Shown: positions 43,601 through 57,758, counted from the stretch's first letter. The stretch: 64,000 nucleotides of DNA from Branchiostoma lanceolatum (GCF_035083965.1 NC_089738.1:17803734-17867733); one strand, 5' to 3'. The notes: generated by a model not told the origin, from the sequence alone. Made by a program: numbers and translations.

Positions 43601-43906
43601 CCACCACAAATATTTTCAGTGTGGTTGGCATGTTTCTACAGAACCTAACCGTCTTTGTGCGCGTTTGAATCCGCGCCGCCGGCCCGCCATGACCATTTTC
43701 GTCGAAAGTTCCCAGAAGGCCCGTTTTTCTCGGAACGAAAGTGACACGAGCTGTTGTTTGCCTACCTGCCTGCGCACCTGAGGGGGAGGGGCTTAACGCC
43801 GCCGTTGTTTTGACGTATCCGGCGGGAGGCAGCTACACGTACGTGCGGCCCCAAAGTTTGCGAACACGCCCAGTTGATCCATGTACCCTGCACCGCCGAT
43901 AGCACG

Positions 43907-46900
43907 ATGGCGCTGGAAGCTTCCCCGAACCGGGGCGAGGGGGAACTCGTGGTGATTCCCCGCCGCAGCTTCTACGCAGTGATTTTCGCGGTGACTCTCC
44001 TTGTCCTCACGACCCTCGCGCTCGGAGTGGGCGGGTTCGTGTACCTGTTGCGTCAGGTGGAGCAGCTGAGGGAGACCAGGTGTGCGTGCGCCCCCATGAA
44101 GCGGGACGTGCCACCGAACCTTACGGGGGAGGTGGAGCCTCACGCCGACTGGCATGTCGCAGCAGCCGCGGAACAGGTGAGTCGAGAAAAGTTGCTGGGT
44201 GAGAATTTGGGTTGCTTCAATGGCGCCGCGTAACCTTTGGCCTTACTCTACAAGCACGCCTTCACGGGGTGAACCGAAATGTCAGTCTTGACGTGGGTAG
44301 TTAGAAAACGAGCACTCTCTGACAGTAGTTGTTTACACCTAAAAAGTACAATGCGAGCATATTTCTGAAGCAGACGAACTAGATGTCTTATTGGGATGAC
44401 ACACTGCAAACGGTGAAATGAAGAAAAATTACATAAGGATGTTATAATGTAGGTTAGGTATTCAAAGCAATACAGATCGCAAGGCAATAGGGGGGGAAAA
44501 AACGACAAAAATGCACTCCGGGGTTGTGTTAATAGCTCATTATGGTACAGAAAAGGTATGTCACATACCGACAACACATTTTAGAGGGGCGGGGTCACAT
44601 ACCTTTTAGTACAGTAGCAGTTGGAAATGAGGACTTGTTTTTGCTTATTGTATACAGTCAATTCAGTATGAAGTGACGACTGAATGAACTTGAAGAAAAC
44701 ATAAGTGTCACACAATAGACAGGTCACTCTAGACAGGATTCTTTATGCTTGGGTCAATGGGGAAATTGTCTAAGGGACCACAGAAAGTGGACCTACAGAG
44801 GTAGTCACTGGACAGGATTGACATATCTTGATCCACACAAAGTTGTGTTCACTATCATAGCTTTTCCTCGCGTCTCTTTCTTTCGTAGCTCTCTGCTATC
44901 CTCAGGAACGGCAGAGACAAACGGAACCTACCCTGGCTCGACGTCGATGAAGAACTACCGGACGTTGTACTGGAGAGCCTCGGGCTGGAAGCCGAGGAGG
45001 CCCGAGAGGAGAGCGACTCTGTACCCGAAGGTGACCCACCCTTAAGCCGAACAAAACGGGGTGGAGGTTAGTCACTAGTCTACAGCAGAGTCCTTTAGTG
45101 ACCGAGAATGTAGCAGAAATCAGTGGCCAAATGAGGTAAACACCTCAGGCAAATCACTGACAATTTGGCCAATTTCTACTATATTTTCAGAGACTAGAAG
45201 GACCCTGGTAGAGACTATAGGTGGTGATGATAGATAACAGAGTATCTAGAGAGAAATATGCGATGACAAGGCGTTCATGTTGAGTATTTCCATTGTTTCA
45301 TCACTGTGGAAAAATTCTTTATACTGTATTGTCTTCCGTGAAATACATTCTTATGATATCCATATGTACTTCCAGGTGGCAAGAAAGGTGGACGTGGCAA
45401 GAAAGGTAAGACTCTAAATGCTTGCCTCTTTTACCGAAGTACATCTGATACAATTTTCTGAATGCTTTAACATCGACTCTCATTACTTTGCCTGATACCC
45501 TGAGCACCTAGCTTTGTTTGGAGTGTGGGCGCACCTAGCCTCCGATGCAGACTCCTCCCGGTTGTTTTCTTTTTCAAGTTTCAGTTTTTATACTATTACA
45601 TTTTTTTCTTATTGCTGGCCCGGCCAAATAAAAACTGTAACTTGAAAAAGAAAACAGCCGGGAGGAGTCTGCATCGGAGGCTAGGGCGCACCGGCCGTGC
45701 ATCTAGACATTTTTGTAGGCTATAAGGTAGAGGCACTATTGTACACTGGTATACAAAACTTTATTGAAATTTAAGTATCTGAAAAGTAATATGACCGTTG
45801 TTATATTTTTTTCATACCATACATGTGGGATTATGATATTTGTCGTCATAGGTATCATTCCTAATGACAAGCTATTTTTTCTGTCGCAGGCTCGGGTCTG
45901 AAGGCGGCGCACATACAGGGGGCCGGCGACGGCAAAGAGGCGCATGCGGTGCCGGTCGGAGCCGGTAATCATTTACTCTTGTCTCTATTAGATAATTGTA
46001 GAATTCGCAGTCAAAGCGTGTCTGACTTTCTAACACAATCGAAGCCTTCAATCTGTTATACTAACACACATATGCTTTAATAGAGAATGATTCATTATAG
46101 TTTACATTTTACTTGCATCATATTCTGTCTGGGTGTGCTTCTTCGTTTCATGCCTACATCAGCAAAACTAGTATCAAAGCCACAAAAAAATTAGTTATCA
46201 TGATATTTTTCAAATCTTATTCACTGACTTTGGTTGGTATTACAATGATCATTTCCCCCCACACATCCTTCCCACCCTCTGCCGCTGACCCCTCTCCCAT
46301 TGCTTTGACCCATTATCTCTACTAACCGACGAGGTTTGATTTTAAACCTTGTACTGACCTGCCCCCTCCTCTAGATGCTGATTTGGTCATAAAACAAAGT
46401 GCTAACGTGGGCGAGGTCATACCGTCTAAGAGGGACGAGGTCGCGAAAGAAAGTAAGGAAACTTTTACTTACTTTCCTTTTTTGTTTTTATTTACTCGTA
46501 AACAGAAAACGTGGACCGATTCGGACCCGCTCGAAGGTTCAAGTTCAAAGGTGAGAGGTCAGTCTATTGTCTATCCTAAAAGTTAGTAAACTTGTTTTCT
46601 CTGCCGCAAGCTTCGCGGGCTCGTCTGACCTAACTGCCAATCCCCAACACGTGATGGGCTCAAACAACATCATATATTTCATTGACGTTTTGCTGAAATG
46701 TGTACTTTTAGATGGACAAATCAACCACTGGAAGTATGCCAGCTGGATGGGCAAGGCTGAATATTTAGAGCACAGGGATGCATTCTACCTGGACCCACTG
46801 GACGGCTCGCTTATGGTGACCGAGGCAGGACTTTACTTCGTCTATAGCCAGGTACTGCAGGTATTGTGGCATGGATCAAACTGTAGCTAGATCCAATACA

Positions 46901-47602
46901 GAAAGGAATCTGGGCTTTTACCGGACCCAAATTTTCACTGTGCAGTCACAGCTTTAATCAATGTAGGCAAAAATAAGATAACTTTTGTTTGGTTTCCTAC
47001 CTTCAAAAGGCTGAAGTTGCAGAGCTCAAAATTAGTACCTCTAATCGCCTTACAGTTTTGGATAACACAGTATCTCTTTCGTATGGTGCTGACATGATCG
47101 CCCTTCATACAAGGTAGTAGAATGACTGCTCTGGAATTTATTTTATCTACATTTTACCGATGTATACACACATGGCAGAAAAGAACCCAGCTGCTGCTTT
47201 GCGTGTCGGAAAAGAGAGAATTTTGACGCATCATTACAGTGGTTGTCTATACGTGTTTTAATCAGTTTTTTCTTTAATTGCCCTTCGCAGGTATATTACT
47301 ACGACGGCTCACACGCGTTCCTCAGCCACATCATCAAAGATTCCGGGGAACGAGAGTCGTTCCTGCAGTGCATTCAGAGCCCTGCGAACGAGAGTAGGAA
47401 GTACAACACCTGTTTCACAGCTGGAGTGTTCCACTTGGACGAGGGGGACAAGATCGTGGTCCAACTTCAGCAGAAAAATGGGGTAGTGGACGTGAGTCCG
47501 GAAACATCCTTCTTCGGAATGATCAAGATAGCGGAGCCACCCACGAAGAAACGCGTTAGAAGACCTAAGAACAAAAACAAAGAAAGAGGATCATCGGGGT
47601 GA
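43907..47602 (+). CDS. EDA-like TNF-superfamily ligand, gene A (375 aa, 8 exons)
   Basis: A type II membrane cytokine. Exons: 43907-44176, 44889-45066, 45376-45405, 45890-45964, 46375-46452, 46506-46550, 46712-46851, 47291-47602; phases 0,1,1,1,1,1,0. The start was chosen at the first ATG before the membrane segment (FYAVIFAVTLLVLTTLALGV). The stalk has a furin-like SRTKR and then GKKGGRGKKG, a collagen-exon remnant. The TNF homology domain spans KAAHIQGAGDGK, NHWKYASWMGKAEYL, SLMVTEAGLYFVYSQ, VYYYDGSHAFLSHI, FLQCIQSP, YNTCFTAGVFHLDEGDKIVV and SETSFFGMIKIAEPP-like ends (PETSFFGMIKIAE). The Cys pair flanking the E/F loop is that of EDA, BAFF, APRIL and TWEAK. An unusual basic tail, TKKRVRRPKNKNKERGSSG, follows the domain. 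A receptor cannot be predicted. Confidence 0.88.
45536..45683. mobile_element. 148-bp MITE, copy 2, in gene A intron 3
   Basis: Same TAGCCTCCGATGCAGACTC ends and hairpin layout as 27045-27191, with a diverged centre. GGGCGCACC is duplicated on both sides (45527-45535 and 45684-45692), confirming the 9-bp target duplication. Confidence 0.9.
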
Positions 47603-49870
47603 ATAAAACAAAAAAATCGTCATTTCAAATTTGGAAAGACACAAGACTCTTAAAAAAAATTTAGAGCCCTAACATTAGACTGGCCCCCTCTGTAGTGGTT
47701 GCACAACAGTGTGGCACAAGGGCTGAAGAAACGGAGATGGGCACCACCCTATACACCGATAGGTTTTGTAACAAAGTAACAATGATCCCTACAACTATGC
47801 ATTGAATAACAAACATAAATAATACAGACTAAATACACATTCAGTAACAAATTGAAGTAGGGCTACATTGAAATTTGGATTATGCCTTTCCAAACTGAAA
47901 ATGACATTTGTAAAGTGCTAGAGTATTTTTCACCACACCGCTGCCACCAGTGTTACACAGTGGTACAGAGAACCGCCCCTTACAGACGAGCTGGAGATAT
48001 GAACAGCCTGGGCCATTCTGTCCTGTCTAACAATGCAACTGTAATAAGATACATGTACCAATGCACCGATGTAATCTACATGCATGATGACACTATATAG
48101 CTTTTTATCGATGTTGGAAAATAATGTGTATGAAATAGGAACAATTGAAAACAAAGTTGTTCTAGTTAAAAAGGAAGGGAGCTAATGCAAATTAAGGGCA
48201 ACAACACAAGTAACCACTAGATTCTTAATCTAGGTGAAAGGTGTTTTTTACATTATATACATGCATATATTGTTGTCATCATACTTTGTTTGACTTGTAT
48301 ATCCATGTATGCATTTTATACAGAGGTATAAGCACATAACATGTACTATGACACATGACTTAAAACACAAGTCAAGAGAAAAGGCAGTCATTATCCTCGA
48401 CGTACCAGTCGATTCTTAAGTAAAAAAAGGAGGTGCAGAGAGATTGTATATGTATATCTATAATATCGATTAGCTAGAGTTAATAAGAGTAGAACGGATT
48501 GTTAGTTATAATTATATTATTGGTGGTGGGCATAGATTTGGTCTTTAGACCGAATCGTTCGCTGTACATAGTAAGTAAGACATATTGTTGATTTGCTTCA
48601 ATTCACTGTTCGGTATAAATGTGTGGTGTATGTGATCCTCCGTGAGTTACTGCAGTATCCCTGTTACAAACAACGTGCTTGTAATATTGGTTAATCAACT
48701 GAGTCAATGTTACACACAAGGCTGTATTGTTGCTATGGTTGCCATGTTTCGATCCCACAACGGTTTTAGAATTCCGATTCAAAGGATCACGTCTACTTAG
48801 TAGTTGAAATGGTGTACTAACTAAATGAAGTACCAAAAGCAATTGAGCTAAGCGAGTACAAGTGTAGCGGGTTATTGCAGTAATAAATAGAGGGTCATCT
48901 ACATGGTTATGGTATTGACTAAGTCACAATGAGTAATTTCAAACCTTTTTTGTTACTATTTTATATTCGTACATTGCATAGCTATTTATGTTTAGCCATA
49001 CCTAGTATGGCTCAACATATTGTTTTTGTTCACGTTCTTCTTCTTCTCCTTCTTCTGCCAAATCTTCAAATTGATTCAACTCTGCCATTTTTTAATCAAC
49101 CGACCTGAAATTTGGCATGGAGGTAATGAAGGCAAATACCCTCATGCGATTTTTTCATTTTTTTGAAACAGGCCTGAAAATCATTTTTATGGAGGTTTTT
49201 TGGGGCATTTCTAGGCAAAAATTACAATTTGGTCTCCTGTGGCCTGGTTTTACAAGTAAATGACCTGACATTCGGTACAAGGTCGCCTTGAACATGTCCC
49301 TACAGGATTTCAATCACAATTCTGGTGTACATCACTTCAAAATGCTTCATTTTTGGGACTTTTGGACCCATTTCAGACCAAAAACAGGCCAAAAGTGGTA
49401 TCCCCGTTCCATGTTCTATTTGCTGCTGGCCAAAGAATCCATGTTCTATCTAAGGATCCCCGCGTTCCATTTGCTACTGGCCAAAGAACACGTGTTCTAT
49501 TTAGGTTACGGTTACCTGAGGTCATATTGCAGGAACACACGCAAGACTTTGCAGTAAGAAGCTCTTGGGGTCTCGCAGAACTTGTAGAGAGAATTGTTTT
49601 GCACGGGTGATTTTGCAACAGTCAATTTATGCATCGGGAGGGAGATTGGCGAAGTATGATGCTCTCGCAAATATTGACTTTCTACATGCAGTTAATATTT
49701 CGATTTGCCCAGGTGTTATTTTGGGACAGCACACTTCTTGCATGGGGAGGAGTATGGCTAAACATGCTGTATTTGCTCAGGGGCAAATGGCGGCCTTTCT
49801 AGTTACACTGTCTTTATTATGTGGAATATTTATAGGAAGAGATGAATAAAAAGGGAGAAATGTCATTTTG
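47603..49870 (+). terminator. 3' flank of TNF-like gene A with polyadenylation signals
   Basis: AATAAA occurs directly after the stop (about 47604) and again near 49847 (GATGAATAAAAAGGG). The interval is AT-rich without exon signals. At 49390-49500 a short internal duplication is present (CCATGTTCTATTTGCTGCTG, GGCCAAAGAA repeated). Confidence 0.4.
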
Positions 49871-50744
49871 TCTGTTTTTATTTTTGTCGTATTTCGACGT
49901 GTTTGTATTAAATTGTGTTGCTATCTACGCACAATGTTATTCTGGCTGTCTTCATGAGATATAAAAGACATCTACATGTACCCTGACTAAATCACGTTTC
50001 TATAGTGGCCGTTCCACTGGTCAGGCCACTAGAAGCTTGGTGACCAACACACGTGCAGGAGGATTAGAAACTGTCCGTTACCATGGTGTTGGAGACTGTG
50101 GTTACTAGTTGCCATAGAGACAGAGCATCCTGAGCTCCCATTGGACTGATTTTCATGGTGACTGAATCTCCTTTTCAAAACAAGAGTTCCACGACCTCAT
50201 ATCTCCATGAACAATTCTATTCATGCAAATGACTTACATATTTGCATAATATATGCTTGGTCATAAACTCTAACTTACACATGTTGCAATATTGACAGTC
50301 CTATAATTTTCCAATTAGATGAATTATGGTGTTTTTGCATTAATTATGCAAATTAGGAATTCATTTGTATAATTAGTATCTGTTGATGCTCCACTTTCCA
50401 TAAACTACATTACGTTACATGTATTTGAGTGTGATAATGGAAAACACTGCAAATATAGATTTTCCTCATTAGCTATGCAAATTAAGTCCCAATTAGCATA
50501 ATTTGCACTTCATTGTTTATATATCTATCTAAGCTACCTGCATACTAAATATCATGGAAAACCGTTGTTCCTTTGTTCAGTTATTCTCCTTAGAAGATTT
50601 TCACAAAAACGCCCCTGCAGTTCCAGAGGAAGCTGCTAGGGGGCCCAAACCTACACCACTTCTTTATTACATTACAAGCTATCAAAAATGAAGACCACAG
50701 CACGTCCAGGTCAAAAGATACAAAAATTGAAGTTCTGCTGCAGT

Positions 50745-50970
50745 ACCAAGGTCACATACCAGGGGGCCCAAAATCGACCTTGAACTTTGGCTTCACAACA
50801 CCTGCCCACATACCAAATATCATTGTAATCCATCAAGAGGTTCTTGAGTTATGCTGACTACAGTAGTGCGGAAAACACAAACAGACAGACAAACAAACAA
50901 ACAGACAAACACACACACAGACACACCCAAAACTATATCTCCATTTTTCATGGAGATAATCATCAAGTCT
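50745..50970 (+). repeat. Dispersed non-coding repeat, second full copy
   Basis: CATACCAGGGGGCCCAAAAT to TTTTTCATGGAGATAAT, matching 21937-22125 with an expanded ACAG/ACAA stretch in the middle. Confidence 0.65.
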
Positions 50971-51837
50971 CCTGGTTTACTGGGATGACTGTCAAAAACT
51001 GTAAAACTCGGAGGGACTCCGAGAAATGGACAGGGAGAGTTTCATGGTGGTGCACAAACTAATCAACACATAGTTCACACAGACACATATGGCGGATATC
51101 AAAATACAATTGGCCTACAGTCCACGGCGCTAGGAGGAGAGTGTTGGCGTTGGGTAGTCGTGTAAGATAGAATCCTTGAAATCGAGGGAGGCACTTTTTA
51201 AAGTTTCTGCACTGTCAGTTAATCCGATCTGCTATGAAATCAGAATATCATGTGTACGGATGTATGCTATCTTAGATGTACGTTTCCATTAATTCCGCAT
51301 CTTTCTTCTAAGCCGAAGAAAGCAAATTTACGGCCGATCATATTGAAATTATGTTTTTCAGCAATTTCAAGAGGAGATGGTAGCATGCCTGTAGTATCAC
51401 CAACTCTTGCGGGTGACCTTGAGAACTCTAGCTACAGCTGTGACGACGAAGGATACATTATTTCTATTCTTTACCACTTTGGAAGCCACTCTGGAAGAAA
51501 ATACAGCTGGTCAGAAGAAGCCATTTGTTCCTCTAGTCCCAGCTGAAAGTATGATGAGAGTGAGTCTATCACATGGCTGCCTTGTGAAGTGGTGAGTCGG
51601 CATGATATGGCCACACCGTGGACTGGCGGCCACACCATAACAGCTGTATGAAAACGTACCCTCGGCTTCTAACATACCTGGTACGAAAATGGTTTGTAGG
51701 GATTTCTTATTTCTTTGTTTCTCATACTTTTAAGATGTCCGAAAGTTAGTTTTTACTTCATGTGTCTAAAATTACGCGTCGATTGGTTCTTAATCAATGT
51801 TAGAAGTTAGCGTACGTTTACTTTCACTTTTGTTCAG

Positions 51838-53408
51838 CGCCATGTTGGAACTGTATTTACCGAAGGCGAGTCCGTGACCATATCTACAACAGAGGCACGA
51901 CAAGACGAAATAATGTGGTGCCATGACAAGAAAGTACTGTTAGGATACGGTCTGGTACATATTTTAATAATTTTCATAAGTTTCTTTTGCATAATTTGAA
52001 ATCAAACCCAAGAACAACTAGAGTGTCTCCAACAAGAATACCCGCATTATATCATTATCAGCCCCCGGTCTGGTTTATAAGAAAGCATTATACTATAATC
52101 ATAACAAGACAGCCAATATCTCTTCTAAAATTGATATTAGATATTCTCTTCAATATGACTTAGACGTATCGAATTTTTGTAGAAATACATCACCTCTTAG
52201 TAACTTCTGAAACAGCTATGTAGTGTCCCATACTTTGTTTCCGATAATCGTTATGTCTAAACGTTTTAATTTGATGTATTATACCAGATGCAGGAGCTAG
52301 GAGGATGGCCAATTGGACTTATACAATACTAAGTGTTTATCCTGACTGGTTGAATTGTATACAGCACCTGTGTGATACTCTCTACTCGACATCTTTACGT
52401 ACCTGAGATGCAAGAAGAAATATCAACACACATGTGATCAAGCGGTTCAGAGGACATTCACCCGGAAGAAATTCCTGAGAGAAAAACACACGGCAACTTC
52501 TAACGTTCCAGTCACCGAAACTTTAGGCTGTAAGTCCTCTTCAGTGCGCACTCCATACTCCTCACACCTTCTAAAGTATACGTCTGTCTCTACTCCAGTA
52601 ACTTCGGTAGTATAGCTGAGTTTGCTGAGGTAGAAGGCAGAGGTGCGTCCAAGCCACCTTACCTTACCTGACCACTCGGCCTTTAGACCGACCTGAGGTA
52701 TCGGGTTGCGTCTTTCCTAGAAGGGTTCGAAAATTCCAGGAAAATCTGGATCGATACTGGTTGCTATGGAGACAGGCAGGTGAAACTGACCACATGTGTG
52801 AAGTCCTGTAACAGGTTGACAACAGTACGGGAGACACCCGTACATTCTTTCTAAAGATGGAACTGGCTTTCTTGGAATTGTCCATCAATATATTATCATC
52901 TTGTTGGAGTCAAAAAAATAGTGCAATCATAGTTTGATGCAAGTTAATGTAGTATACGCGTAGTTGTACTGTTTCAGTGCTATTTTTTGACGGTAGGGAG
53001 AGAGCTATCCGGCCTTTGAATTGTTTGTGCTTTTGTAGAAGATCGTTGAAGTCCATGACAAATATAGTTATTATCAGCCGAATAGATATAAACTGTCATA
53101 TGTGGAAAACACATTTCAAGTTAGTTTTAAAAACTTTCAACCATGGCGATTCCTTCAAATTTCACAGACTCCGGTAAGATACATGTAGGGAAAGTATATC
53201 ATATCTATATTAGATAACGTTATGTCACTATAGTGACTTTTCCTATTTTTCAAAAAATTTTGCATCTCTAGGAACCGCATTTCTTGTGGAACGTCTGGTT
53301 AAAGAAGAAACACTGTTGGCTGAGAACAAGAAATGTTTACTTCTGACGGTGAAGCATAAGTGCTCTAGATGCACGAGTGATAATGAAGAACTCTGGCGGG
53401 CTGGTTGA
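51838..53408 (+). CDS. Two phase-compatible exons of an unrecognised gene, or remnant
   Basis: The first candidate exon (51838-51949) follows TTTTGTTCAG and reads RHVGTVFTEGESVTISTTEA, then RQDEIMWCHDKKVLLGYG, ending in phase 1 at GTCTGG. The second (53272-53408) follows TGCATCTCTAG and reads TAFLVERLVKEETLLAENKK, then CLLLTVKHKCSRCTSDNEEL and WRAG, ending in a stop. The phases agree. The first looks Ig-like (GESVTI followed by MWCHD). The second is helical with a closing CSRC. An earlier open stretch at 51362-51546 (DGSMPVVSPTLAGDLENSSY) may also belong. This could be a remnant; the family is not recognised. Confidence 0.3.
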
Positions 53409-54994
53409 CAAGCTAGGGTTATGAACCCGGAAATAAGTTTCTAAAAAAACAAACCGGTGACTTCTGACGTCTCAAAACGACACAGGTGGGTATGGATGAC
53501 CTTGTTATTCCCCGTTCCATACTTTGAACAATGTTAGAAGTATAGTCCCGTGACGAGTTGTTTAGAATTCGGCTGTATAGTTAAGGTGTTGAAGTTAGAA
53601 GTAAGTTATGCCAGCGGCCATTTTACCGGCCTCGGCGCCATGTTGGAAGTCGGTGTGAAATAATGACGCGATTGGACGTATGAACCGCTTTCAAGCATAT
53701 TTCTAGTTTAATACTCTGAATTCGTCTTTGATTATATCCTATTTCGTCTTTGGGTTAGGAGAAAGATGAGATAGCTTGAAAAGTCACATTCTCTATAATG
53801 TAAGGTGCACTTGGTGTACTCTATGTATATATGTATATATGTGTGTCTGTGTGAATGTATGTATATGTGTGTCAGCGTGTGTGTCTGCATGAATGTGTGT
53901 CGGTGTCTGTGCGTGCGTGCTTTTTGGCGGCCACTGAGACGGAGAGTTACGCCTGAGGAATTATGAAGGAGCACGTGACCAACAAAGGTATCGTCTTTCA
54001 TCACAAGGGCCCGGTCGTCCTTGCTTTTACTGACGTTCAATGGGGCCAAGGTCACTATTGGGTCAAGGTCACTACTGGGACTGTAGGCACCGCGAACTAA
54101 TACATGAATGACACGGGAGTGAAGTTATGAAGAAATCATACTGAGCATTGATGAAGTAATACTGGTTATTCGCGTCATTCTGTGTTGTTTCCAATGCTCT
54201 TTTCATCAGTCAGGTGGTTCCCACTGCACTGAGCAGTTTTGACAGGGACAGAGAGGGGATGGGGGAGAGAAACAGAGGGATACATACATGTACAGAGAAT
54301 CAGTTAGCTTTGCCGTACGATTAGGCCCCAGTGACAGTAATTATTCTGTTTTTTTTTTCAAACGAATACACAGGACACACAGGTGATGCACTCTAGCATG
54401 TAGCTGATATCAAAGTAATCAAATATCACCTCTGAAAATAAAAATTACAGCTGAAAAAGACAATAATTTTTCTCAAGCCCCTATTCCTTTTTGCTGAGTT
54501 CTCTGGAGTCATGCCCAGAGTTGATTTCCCACGGACAGTCGTTACTGACAAGCCCAAACAAACATGAACCACCTCGGAACAATAGTCTGAGGTAGCCTTG
54601 GCTGACGAAGTGTGAAGTTGAAATGTAGACCGCCGAAACACAGATCCAGTCCGCATATCGACAAACAAGAAGTTTATTGACATGACAAAGGCACTTAGAC
54701 TTTCACAAGGTCACTTACTACAATTTACAAGTAGTTAACAATGAAAACATAACATTAGAACAAAGTATACGTGTATGTTGTACCAGTAGGGGTTGAATAC
54801 GAACCACAGTGGCGTTAGACATGTCGTCTAGGGGTGTCAGGTGGCTGTTCGTTGTACACAAGGACGATATCCCACAATAATCAAACTCAAGTTAGTAATA
54901 CAAACGGCTACATAACATACACACTGGCTCAGCTGTCTGCTTTGTTCAGGCAAGGCCTTGGCTTGTCGGTTCAACCAAGGCTCCTTGGTTCAAC
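53409..54994. other. Intergenic region before TNF-like gene B, with a (TG)n tract
   Basis: A TG/TGTA-rich microsatellite lies at about 53820-53920. No coding exon was recognised. The ~250 bp before 54995 are the likely promoter/5' UTR of gene B. Confidence 0.4.
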
Positions 54995-57758
54995 ATGTCG
55001 CCGCCGAGCGAGAAAGTCTCCCATAGTAGTAACGATACCAACAGTTCTTCGTGTGATTATGGCAGGTGTAAGTTGCCGTCTCGGGACAGGTTATCTGCTG
55101 TTGTATCGTGTGCTGTTCCAGTGTGTGTGCTTGTGTGTCTGTGTCTCTCCTGCTGGACGTACGTTCGGATTGTTGAGCTGCAGACGGAGCTGTCGAAGTG
55201 CCGATGTGTCGGACCGAAGGAAAAATGGCGGGAAGGGCAGGTAAGTTGTTATACAACTGCGCCATTTTGTATAACATTGTAACAGGTGGGTTATAACTAA
55301 AGGGAACTGTCGTGCTTTTAGTCCCTATATAACTGCCTCTATGTTGACCACCCAAACGACTTGATGAAACTGGCAACAATGGACAGGTGGCCGTTATAGA
55401 CAGGACTCTTAATGCTTGAGTCAATGGGGGAAATTACCTAAGGGACCATCTGAAAACTGGTCACAATGACGGTCCTTATGTAGAGGTGGTCGATGGTAAA
55501 GTACAGGTTTGACTGTATCAATGGCCAGGTGGTCCTTTTGTAAAGGTGGTCACCTGTACAGGTTTGACTGTATATCAATGACCAGGTGGTCCTTATCTAG
55601 AGGTGGCCACTAGCACCGGTTTAACTGTATATCAATGACCAGGTACCGGTGGTCCTTATATACATGTACATTGTAGAGGTGTCCACTACTACAGGTATGA
55701 CTGTGTATCAATAGCAATGTGGTTCCGATGCAGAGGGAGTCACTAGTACAGGTTAATTTGAATTGTACTTAAATGATGCCTAAGTTGCCCAACTTACAGT
55801 TACTAGAGGTTATAGCGTAGCTACTGTATTTTACTGCATTGTACTGTTGTGAAACTGGCAGGTTTAAGTCACTGTACACCAGGGCACCGTGACCAGGGCG
55901 TACCTGTACTCTTGTCGATAAATCTGCTGATCCCTGCTACATACTTGGGTGTGGCTCTACTTGGACATGGAACAGACAGTTTAAGTTGCCCACAAAAGGC
56001 TCCGACACCTATCATTAGCATTAGTAATCGTCGAAATGCACGCCACATACTTTGCGTTCTTCAAAACACTGTGGTAAATAAAAACAGGTTTTGATATGGA
56101 CACATGAGCTGCAAATTGGCAAATACAATAGTGATGACTTGGCACTGGGAGAAACGTTGTTCCACTGGCGATCGAAACCGTCGATATGCACCAGTGAGCT
56201 GTGAGTTGTATGTTCCCACGGCAATGTATATAGTGCCAAGAATAGAACATGGATAAATGCCAAATGATCCGTAAGTTAGTAGTCACAGTTTTATGCATTG
56301 TACTAATCTCCAAGCAGATGTTGCAAGAGAAAATCGTTACATCTCTGGCCTCTCCGCTTGTCTTACTCAAGTGTTGAGTGTCTGAACAACATAGAAACTG
56401 GAAAACGTTACGATTTCTCCTCCAAACATCTGCTTGGCGATCAGTCTGTTTATGTTTCCCTACCAAAGGTGTTTTCAGAGGGGAGCGAACGACGTAAAGG
56501 TCAAAGTTCAGTTGGCGCCGTGCCAGCAGACCATGTGTACTCTGCAGGTGAGAAAAACTTCGACCTTGCAAAGACAATTCTGAAGTCAACTAGCTCTATT
56601 AATACATACATTAACGTTGTTACAAAAATAAATATGCTATGATATCGAGTGGATCGTGTACTTCCAATCGACATGTGAAACATCAAGTGGCGAGTTAGAA
56701 TGCAGTGTTCAAACATGGTGACCTTGAAGTTTTGACAATGGCGTCCTGGATTTATCTTATAATGACAAGTTTTATGTTAACATTTTCTTAGTAAACATAA
56801 CTAAACCAGTACTATTAGTCCTATTATCATCATTACTATCATCATCATCAGTTTTACTGTACTTGTTTACCTTATCTTTATAGGGGAAGACGACGAGAAC
56901 ATCTACCATGACAACAGCTTTGATTCCATTGGTTACCAATCGTCCAACTCTTCTGTCAATCAAAAGACGTTCAGAAGGCTCCGCAGGGATGAACGGAGGA
57001 TCACAGGAGATCAGCGTGAACTGGAAAACATCGGTTTGATACTAAGCCTGGTGACGGGCTTCTTTTATTCAAATTAAGACGAATACAGGAAATCTCTTAA
57101 GGTGGACCAAAGAGCTAATAACTGCGTTGCGAACATAACCCACAGCTAGACTACTTTTGAAATGTTTGCGGATGTATCTGAATGAGAACTTAGTGGTAAG
57201 AAAATGTTCCCATGTTGTTTCCAGGGCAAGAGGACAAAAACAAGAAGGGAAAACGACGGAGGTGTCGAAGAAAAGGTGTGGCGCTCCTTGTTATTTTCTG
57301 CCTTGTACCTCCGCAACCGAAGTCAGGTACCCATTTTAACAGCTGGGTGGAGTCTGAAGTGAGAAAATTTGTGTAACGTACTTTCCCAACAACACTAGCC
57401 AGGTGTAGAAACCAGTCCATGATTTTGTGTCCGCTAGCTTAGTCACTACCAACATGACCGATTCCATATCCCTCCTCCCCCCAGGCCGGAGACAGAAGGC
57501 CCAGCCGCACGTTCATTACGAAGCTGCAGAGTACTCCGTCGTGAACGTGGCCGGCACAGGTAAGAGTGACGTCATGCATCTGTCAGCGTAACCTACAAGG
57601 CAGTAGCTCAGGTGGTTGAGGAGTTGTACAGGGTGGTAGAAGTTTAGGATGCCCTGCAAAATGCACAGAAATGTTAGAGTTACTGGGGGAGGGAGGAAGG
57701 AAGAGAGGGGAAGGGAGGAACGGAGGTAGAGAATGGGCGAGAAATAAATGGAATGTGT

